Assembly (NCBI GenBank): GCA_032164245.1 | Contig: JAVMKO010000003.1 | Location: forward strand, 31,061,390 to 31,125,389 | Source of the DNA: Sternotherus odoratus | Taxonomy: Eukaryota; Chordata; Testudines; Kinosternidae | Direction of reading: 5' to 3' | DNA length: 64,000 nucleotides | In this document: one piece after another, positions 55,531 through 64,000 of the stretch | Position numbering within the stretch: the stretch's first letter is position 1 | How the letters are laid out: each line of letters starts with the position of its first letter | The notes under the pieces: model-generated | Databases searched by the model: none | What the model was told of the DNA's origin: nothing | Seen by the model: only the letters and a program-made list of their open reading frames with translations | Translations under genes and position numbers: made by a program

Positions 55531-58500
55531 GTAGAACACAATGGAGGGAATGGGTGAGAAGATGAGGATAATAGTAACAGGAACACCTCATTTCAGAGGT
55601 AGGTTTGTGCATAACTGTCAGGTATAAAGCTTTTCATGTCAATGAAGATACTTCATTAAATCTCTTAAAAGGCCACCTATCTACCCGTTATCAATGGGAA
55701 ACTTTCAAGCATGGCTCCATATTTAAACACAGTTATGACTAATTATGCTATAACTGTGTTAAGAAACTGTCGAATGCTTTTTAGCCTTGTTGTCTAGAAG
55801 AAAAGCCTGGACACTCATGTGGAATTTATTGTAGCTACAACTATGCTTGCTATTGCAGTGCCATTATCTGTATTTTCAGAGGAACATGCTTAACCATCTT
55901 GAACATGTTTGTACTATGCTCAAGACATACTATAGATGGGTCCTAATTCATTGTCTTGAATGGCAGGAAACATAGTCTTCTGTTATGGACTAAAGAGGGG
56001 CTGAGACACTTCTAAGTCTATTTAGCACAGGGACATTTAAGCTAAATTCTGGGAGATATCCATGGGCTATGTTGTCAATCTCTTGCCTTTCTAAAGACTG
56101 ATGTGTGGATTAAGGCACATTGTACATACTTAGTTTTTGTGGCTCATGCTTCTCAATGCTTAACATTTTTCTGCCTTAAATATTTATACCTCGCCATTTT
56201 CATCAATCACTAACCCAGAGGAACAACAGTCACTAAGTGCAGAAACCATGTCTTCCTCTTCTTAGCTATTGAGTCACTAGGCTAAAAAAAAGAGAGAGAG
56301 AGAAAAAACACCTTGCATTACCATTTACTTTAATTGTCCCCCTCAAATCTTGATTTGCTCACCATGTGTCAATTTGCAATACCCTTAGTCACATTGAATA
56401 GTACCTTGAATAGTCCTATTGAAACTAGTGGGGCCACATGTGGAACAAGGTATTGCAAAGTGGCAACTGATTTAAGCTAGCTGTGACCTCCACCATAAAA
56501 CTTCACAAATAAACATATCTAACAGAATGCTTTGCTTAGGAAATTTCAATTTGAGCGTTGCCCTGATGCAATTGGAGCTTTAACCAAATCAATCTAACTG
56601 AACGAATTTGAAACACAAAAGTAAAACAGTCTAAGTACATTTTATTAGAAGTTTATCTACTGAGCAAATAGCACTGCCAGGCAGAGTCCTAAAAATATTC
56701 CATAACAATGGCTGATATTTGTGCAGCATGGAGGCATTGGTACTTTTGCTGTCAATATATATTTTGTAGGCGCTAGAAACCAGAAATAAGTATTTCTTAC
56801 TTTGCTAAAAAGAAACTGTCACCTGCACATCTTCACCACTGATGGATTTTGCTTTTCTAAACTCCCCAGTGCTTCCCTGAAAACATGAGGATTCTGAGAA
56901 GATGCCAGTGGTTTTATCTTATTTGCCTTCACCACCTTTCTAAAAGGATTTTTTTTAATGAGCTCCACCAGGCAGTATTAATGTTTCTTCTTTATTTGCA
57001 GCTCTGTGGATGATTATGCAGGATTCATGATATCACATCAGCAGAAGCTGCTGTAGATTGATGGGACCCCATCAATCACCCTGCCCCCTCAATATTATAA
57101 AGATTTGTGTCATCGGAGACCGTGATGCTGTGTAGGAAGTTGTCCATTTATGGATACTAGAGCAAATGATATCATCACAATAGGTGGCTCCTGTCTAAAT
57201 AGGGATCATTTGTTAAATGAGATTACAAGCATTTATCTGGACAACAGGAGACAGAGGCACCTGCTTTATGTAATTGATATCCTGGGGAATCATATAGTAC
57301 AATAATCAAGACAAATCTTCATTTCCAATTCTATTATGTGAAAAAAACACCCTCCTTTCTCTGCCTACACCAAACAGCCCACATCCACATGGAATAAGCT
57401 CCAGACCATGTTTTCTATTATGCTTGAATATATGGGACATGCATTGCAATCCTATGCTTGCCACACTGCTGCAGTATACTTGTTTTGCAGAGCTCTCTAG
57501 CAGGCAAGTCAAAGCTGTGACTAACCAGACCCCTGGATACATACTTTAATTTCTGGCCTTCATTTTTTACAGTGAATTTGAATTGTTCATTGACTGCATA
57601 TTTTTCTGATTTGTGAGAAGCTCCATGCTCTGTATTTGGATGCTGCCTGCAATACATCATTAGTGTTTAAGACGGTAAGTCAAAGATGACTCATTTCTTA
57701 CTTTTTTACCTTCAGTTTATACTTTCTCCAACACCATTTTATCAGTCAGAAAATAATGTATTAATTATCCTTAAACTAGTTAATTTCCAATACATGCTCT
57801 CTTTCTCCCTCCCCCAGTACTTTGCACCATGTTTTTCCCCCCATGCAAGCAATAGGCTTGTATTGTCTTTACAGAAAATGCTTTTCTACATTCTTTTTTA
57901 TTATAATATTGCTGCATTGATTGCATTAATTGTATACCTTAATTGCACTGGTAAATAGGAAAACAGCTTCTACAAAGAAATCTAGAACTAAACATATGAT
58001 GCTAAAATAAAATAAGTTCAGTCCAGTATTAACCTTCATTATAGTAAATCCTGTAATAATTTGTAAGGCAAGCATCATTTTGTTTTGACACTTCTGTTAA
58101 AGTAGACGTGTTGTTGATAAAACTTAGTAAATATAAGGACCTGCAGGTACAAAACCCTTTATTTTATTGAAAGCTGTGAAAAGAAAAGCCTTACAAAGAG
58201 GCAGTTTTCTCTGTAGTGCAGGGGACGATTCAGTAGTATCTCTTATCAACTGCACTAAATGGGATAAAAGAGAAAAAATAGATTTAGCATGCTGTGAAGT
58301 GCTATGTTGGTTCATATTATAGAAACACTACTGCAAAAAATATACTATTTAAAAGAAAAGCTCTTTAAAAAGCTTTAAACCTAAAATATCAGTGTCAGTG
58401 CACTCAAATGTAGTTCTCCAAATTAGCTGATACATTAATTGTATAGTGAAGGTTACAGTTTTACCTAAGGATTATTTTAGATTAAATATGTTTAAGCAGA

Positions 58501-61316
58501 GGTCTGGAGGATCACTAGGTCCCTTCTGGTAAGATTCATTCAGTAGGGTCTTTAGGATGAGGAAACTTTGTAACAAGTGAGTGGTGTCTGGATGGATTGA
58601 AATGTATGAATTTATGTGCATCCTACATAGCTATTCTTCATGGCTCATGCTTCTCAACACTTTACATTTTTTCTGTCTTGAATATTTAGCACTAGTACAC
58701 CAGACTATACCTATCAAAAGTTGTTAGTAAAATTACACTTACTGACACTGCCCAGATTTTTAATTAACCCTCAAGTATCTAGCTACAATAGCTTTTCTTT
58801 GTTTAAGTTAGTACAGGGATGTAGTAGCAAAAGGCATCCTCTTCAGTGACCAAGAAAACCAAAGTAAACTGTACTAGAGAGAGAGAGAGAGTACAGTTTA
58901 CTTTGGTTATATATATAAATATAATAAAAAAACAGGCTATAGGATAATTGTCATATGTTCACAAGTTTTTATGGCCTTCAATAATTTTCATTCCTATTGC
59001 TAAGTTTTAGGGAAGGCTTGATATGTGCATTAACAGAGTAATTATTCTGTAAACATGCATTGATATCAGTGCTTTATATTTGTTCATAAGTTGTTCATAG
59101 GATCAATATCCAGCATGCTTTCCAGTCATTTCATGTACTCTTTATTTAGCAACAAGTGATCAGCATGATTATTCAGCTCACAATACAGTACATTTTAAAA
59201 TGCAAGCTTTGATATGTAAATGCAGTTAAATAAAGTTGACTAGATTTATAAAATCTACATGTTCAACAAAATTTGTGGCCTTAGGTATTCAGCTTTACAT
59301 TGCATATATTGTGTTTGAAATGCTGGAAGGCAAGTGAAATTACTACAGCTCATAAGCACATTAAGCATCAGATTACTGTCAGGCATTACCCTCTGCTTTT
59401 GCTAGCATCTCCCCAAATAAAGACTATTTTAAAGTTTAAAACATGCATAGAGTTGGCATCCTAAATATAGTCTGTGAAAGTTATTTCACTGTAAATGCAT
59501 CTTAAAATGAACTAGAAAGGGAAGAAATTTCCATAGTCTACATTAAGCAAAAGATGTAATTCAGTTTTGCATTTATTATATGTCACACGGACACATATTT
59601 TGTAATTCTGGTATGCAACCTTTTATGTATCCTGGTTCATCTAATCTGCATCTTTTAGAAGAATTTTGAGCAAGTTACAATTTGATCTTTTTTTTGCTAA
59701 ACAATCTACAATTTTAAAATTTTATTTTCAACAAATTGATAGCAATTTTGGATATATACTTCATTGCATTTTTTCAATAGAAAATTATTTGATAACAGCT
59801 TATTAATTATGAAATACAAAGTAAACCAACATAATTAGAATAACAGTTGCTATTCTGAAGATCATATGAATGAAAGCTATGCAATAATTATTTTATTACT
59901 TTAATATTATGCATAAATAAAAATATTTAACAGATACAGGGAACTTAATAAGTAATGATGGCAAAAAGCATATAAAATGATCCACTTTTCAAAACTGTTA
60001 TTTCAGGTAAGGAAATTCTGTACCCAACTGTCATACAGCTGTATAATATAGATTGTGTCATATTACAGACATTCCATAGTTTTTATTCATAAATATTCTT
60101 TGAAGAAGTGTTATATTAGTAGTATCATGAACATATTTTTCTAAAAATTTTGCAGTTTATACACTTGGAAAGTTAAAAAAAAAAGCTTTTTTAATACTAA
60201 GGCTGCTCTTAGCTTAAATCAAAACAACAACTTGCACAGTTTCTAATTTAAATATACTCTTAGGTGTCAAAGTCCTTGATCTGATCTTTGTTCACCAATG
60301 TACACCAATGTAAATGCATTGTAAGTGCATTGGAGTTACATTAGAATAATACTAGGGTAAATGATCTCTGATAGAGGCCCCCGGGTCAACTCTGAACATA
60401 AAAGATCTATGCTCGCACATGAAGGAGCGAATGAGCCCAGCTTTTCTGTGACCTTCTGGTGCTACCATAATCTAAATATTAAATAATAATGAGATATTTG
60501 AAGGTAATAAGGTTTGCTAATTTTCCACACTCATTTCAAAGGGGAGTTCTTCATACACATGACAGCATAATATGATTGGATGGAAAGGCATTTAACACTG
60601 GCTGTCAACCTCATATACACTATGTAACCACTGGTGTTACTTTTATTACCATGGTTCAAACATCTGTCTCCGGGGTAGAGTACGTGGTAGGCCATACACC
60701 ATTGACCAGAAAGGCTGCAGTTAAATTTAATTATATTGTTTTTGGTTTCTCGTTGTACATTAGGAAATATTTATAAATTTAGCAATGAAATATTTGTATT
60801 CATAGGTCTAGCATGAATTGTATCTAGGGTATAATTTAACTGTCTTCGACAGGTACATTTGCAAAGTGGATATTAAGACTGACAAGGTCCTGAAAATCAT
60901 ACAGAACAGTATTAATGTCAGCTAAGCATACAGGAAAAAACAAAGTTATTCTGCTTACCAAGCCAGTAATTCTTCTTAGTAGTATCTTGCCAAAGTAAAA
61001 ATTGGTTAACGGATTTGTTACTATCAAGCAACCATCATAACTCCTTTAGGGGAAGAGCCACAAAGTAGCTCATATATTGCTTTACTGTAGTGAAATGAAA
61101 TTGTGCAGTGGACACCATTAAAATCTTGTCATATGCTATGAGGAAGCAGTAATAGTAATTGGTTACAATGGCAGAGTTGTAAAGCTTTCAAAGATGACCA
61201 ATGACCATAGGGAAAAAAATTCCAGAGCTGAGAGTCACATGCATTTTGTACAGTAGTATGCAGTTTCTTAGAAAAACACTCTTGGTTGGTAGATCCCAAA
61301 TTAAACTTGCCTCTTA
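55531..61316. other. Unassigned AT-rich sequence
   Basis: Almost 6 kb of AT-rich DNA without a recognisable gene or repeat. It holds a GA run (56291-56303) and the hairpin listed separately at 58857-58908. This is the most unique-looking stretch of the window and could be intron or intergenic DNA. Confidence 0.45.
58857..58908. repeat. Perfect 18-bp inverted repeat with GA loop
   Basis: Arms AACCAAAGTAAACTGTAC (58857-58874) and GTACAGTTTACTTTGGTT (58891-58908) are exact reverse complements around a 16-base TAGAGAGAGAGAGAGA spacer. An AT run follows. Confidence 0.9.
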
Positions 61317-61602
61317 GGGCTTGTCTTCACTACCGCGGGTAGCCATTGATCTTTTGGCGATAAATTTATCGCGACTCATCAAGACGCGATAAATCTATTG
61401 CCAGCGGCGCCCCCGTCGACTTTGGAACTCCAGCTCACTGAGAGGCGCAAGCTGGAGTCGATGGGGGAGTACGCTGCCGACTGCCACCACTGTGAGGACG
61501 GCAGGTAAGTCGGCTGAAGATACGCCAACTTCAGCTCCGTGATTCACAAAGCTGAAGTTGCATGTCTTCAGTCAATCCCCCTCCCCCAGTGAAGACCAGC
61601 CC
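61317..61602 (+). mobile_element. Hairpin-rich MITE, copy 3
   Basis: Begins GGGCTTGTCTTCACTACC and ends CAGTGAAGACCAGCCC. Internal pairs include CGATAAATTTATCGCG, CTCCAGCTCACTGAGAGG with AGCTGGAG, and CTTCAGCTCCGTG with AAAGCTGAAG. Opposite in orientation to 2989-3280 and 47477-47762. Same family, GC-richer than its AT-rich surroundings. Confidence 0.8.
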
Positions 61603-63329
61603 CCGGTAACCTGTTGTTGTGTGGTAACAAACATTTCCTCTAGATCCTGATCCTTCTGTCAGCCACTCCAAAATGAGACCAGCAACGGTGTTTATAAATC
61701 TCAACTAATCTGATGAACGATCCACCAAATCAGATTCTGGACATAGATGGCCCAAACCTGCTCCCACTGAAGTTGATAACAAAAGTTCTATTGACTTCAT
61801 TGTGATCAAGATGAGGGCAATACATTATTTTTCATTTCTGGGCTAATGGATACTGTCCTTCCTCCTCACCTGCTAGCTGCCTGGAACTATTCTTATGAGC
61901 AGACAGGCTACTGGAATTTTCCAAGAGCAGAACTCTTGTAGACTTTGTATAAAAATCCTGCTCACAAGAGGTGAAGGGGCAGGGTGAATGAATGGCATGA
62001 TGCACACTCTTGTGAACAGAAGCAAGTGGATGCTTAACGCCCTGTACTTCTGTGAGTGTTAGTAGGGGAGTCAGATCCAGCAGATTTCCCAGCTGACACA
62101 AAGGGAGCTTTGAGGCTGTAGCATCATCCACCTGCAGCTCCTTAAGAACCTGCTGCAGTTCTGTGGGTTACTGAAGAAGTAGATGATTGATAGGGGTACC
62201 AGCCATTCTCAGTTATATTTTCCCCTGCTGAAACCAGTGTGTTTGCAAGCAGAAAGCAGATCAGGCATTAATGCAGCATGAAGCAACATTAACTCTCATT
62301 CTACTGCTAGTACTGTGCAGCTGCAGGGGATCCCAAAGCAAAGGTAGTGTAGCGTGGCTGTTGAAGGAGCCATGCTACAATTTGGAAGCAGAAGGCAGCA
62401 TAGCAATGCATGGAGAGCTGGCCCCTCTAGTCTGACGCCTTCTGTCTTTGTGGGACTGAGTCTTTTCATTCCCCCGAGTCTCCATGCTTAGGAAGTAAAC
62501 CTCCAGTTCACTGAAGAGAGTGCAATTGTTTGGTAACTCTGGAAGGCTTACCAGAGAGAGCCCAAATCTGCAAGCTTGCACTACCAGGCATAGTGCTTAC
62601 TATTGTGAATATTCCCAGTCAGATGAATGAGGACACAAAGTAGTAAGCATTACATTTGACTATGCACAGAATTTTTTGGCCTCTTTGCACAGTTCTCCAT
62701 GAAATTTAGTTTTTTAGGTCAAACTACTTTTCTAGTTGCACTTTCAGCCTGTCAGCTTTATCAGTATCTCTTTAAACAGGTCGCTGTCAGCTCAGTAGTC
62801 ACACTTGTATTGGATGTATTTTGTGCCCCCTATTGATAGACGTAACTGAAAGAGAATAAAGAAATATTTTTTCTGTTTGTTCACTTGGTGTACTTGACAG
62901 CCCTTTGTATCTAGTCAGCTTTATTGTTCTCTATGTACAGTCATTTGGTTTGTGCAGGCTTTTACACATGGCAGCAGAAATGAGAAAACATCTTAAAACA
63001 GGAAAATCTGATTGTATTAACACAAATTTCTGCAGCTGAAGTACCTGAAACTCATAGCGAATGCCTTTTTTTTTTAAATGACTAGGTGAAGATGGTGGTA
63101 TCCCTTCTATAAGTATTGAAACCCAAATGTTTTGGCAGCCTAGATTTTGTGAATTCCCAAATAATGTTTAAAATCGAATTAACACAAGACAAAAACCTTT
63201 AAAATCAGTGATCTGGTTCCTCTGGATTTTCTATGCCTCACTTCTTCCAGTGACCACCAAACAAACACCAAAAGCCAGACAATAAAGTCTGACTGAAGAC
63301 TGAGGCCATATAGTGTACTATATTGTAGT
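61603..63329. other. Unassigned sequence
   Basis: No gene or named repeat seen. A nine-T run is at about 63067. Confidence 0.4.
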
Positions 63330-63353
63330 CACATTAAATCTAGATTTAATGTG
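63330..63353. repeat. Perfect 24-bp palindrome
   Basis: CACATTAAATCT followed directly by its reverse complement AGATTTAATGTG, with no spacer. Confidence 0.9.
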
Positions 63354-63489
63354 GCCATTGATTCAAGACTGTAGTTCACACATGTCTGTCGCTCACATTC
63401 TACCCTCAGATGAAAAGTTTCAGAGAGATTCTGGGGGCCAGATTTTCAACCTTTTGTCTCTTGATATAGCTGCACCAACTAGAGCAACT

Positions 63490-63640
63490 TGTTTATTATT
63501 GTGATTTCTATTACAGAAGCACCCAAATTAAGGATCAGGGCCCCCTTGTTAGTCCCCATACAAACAAATAACAAAGAAGATAGTATCTGCCCAGGAGAGT
63601 TTACAATTTAGTTAACAGACAGGATTCAGTAGGTGGATCA
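63490..63640 (-). repeat. L2/MIR-type 3' tail fragment
   Basis: The plus strand reads CAGAAGCACCCAAATTAAGG, ATCAGGGCCCCCTTGTTAGT, CCCCATACAAACA and GAGAGTTTACAATTTAGTTA. Antisense, degenerate copy of the common tail. Confidence 0.55.
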
Positions 63641-64000
63641 AGAAAACAAATGGGAGTTGGGATGACGAAGTAACAAAATGAACAAAAAGAGATGTCAATT
63701 TCTGTTTAAGTTTAAGCTTGTTTTTTAAATTAGCACAAAATACGCAAATATAAAGCCATGAAATCATTTTCTGTAATCAGAATCTAATCGTGAAGCACAC
63801 ACAGATCTAGTCTGTTGCATTTCTTGGGACTATTCATGTAAATGTGGTAGGATTGAGTCTTAAACACTTCTTTCATGTCCTGGAAATCCACGCATAGTTT
63901 TATGGGAGCCAGCTTCCCTGTTCAATTCCCCATTCCATTCAACCTTGTAATGCAACTTTGCCTCCAAAAAGAATGCAGAAGAGCTTCAAAAGCACCATGT
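63641..64000. other. Unassigned AT-rich sequence
   Basis: No gene or repeat recognised to the end of the window. Confidence 0.4.

Overview
This window is vertebrate genomic DNA with no convincing host gene. I could not assign a host exon, tRNA, rRNA or CRISPR array anywhere in the 64 kb; most long open frames lie in GC-rich arrays, LTRs or simple repeats. The repeat content points to a turtle, probably cryptodiran. The window holds a tortoise-type tRNA SINE with a CR1-derived tail, CR1 LINE relics, a MIR/L2-type SINE, Penelope-like fragments with hammerhead-ribozyme-like cores, a DIRS-like relic, an L1-like LINE relic, pogo/Tigger elements, several hAT elements and non-autonomous Helitrons. 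Naming a species would need a database search.

Layout. 0-10 kb: a hAT element (1323-2024, 8-bp TSD), a MIR-type SINE, a hairpin-rich MITE, an antisense CR1 fragment, a Helitron with two internal minisatellites (5448-6556), a second hAT (6841-7651) and an LTR (8967-9462). 10-20 kb: Penelope-like fragments (10789, 12037, 17548), small hAT MITEs, a solo LTR with a GTAAC duplication (15965-17037), a pogo MITE (18707-19004) and an antisense LTR (19085-19648). 20-29 kb: a relic of a hAT transposase N-terminus, two more solo LTRs (23877 and 25373), and a CR1 copy cleanly split by an LTR (26663-27803, TSD AAGTC).

30-36 kb is one antisense L1-like ORF2 relic. It is interrupted by an LTR (35142), a pogo MITE carrying a GC-rich palindromic array (32952-34058), a Penelope-like fragment, and a hAT inserted into that fragment (31732-32608). 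38-41 kb holds a DIRS-like relic with inverted repeats and tyrosine-recombinase remnants, then a fold-back MITE (40449-41249). 42-49 kb holds a pogo MITE containing a Penelope-like fragment, L2/CR1 tails, and a Tigger-type transposon (46253-48794) with a decayed transposase gene broken by another MITE. 49-64 kb is mostly AT-rich unique-looking sequence with a second Helitron (53038-53714), a tortoise-type SINE and a third MITE copy (61317-61602).

The elements do not form a pathway. They form a layered insertion record in which target-site duplications give relative ages. The most unusual items are the ribozyme-like Penelope ends with inverted heads, the DIRS relic, and two unrelated MITEs that each carry a large GC-rich palindromic array.
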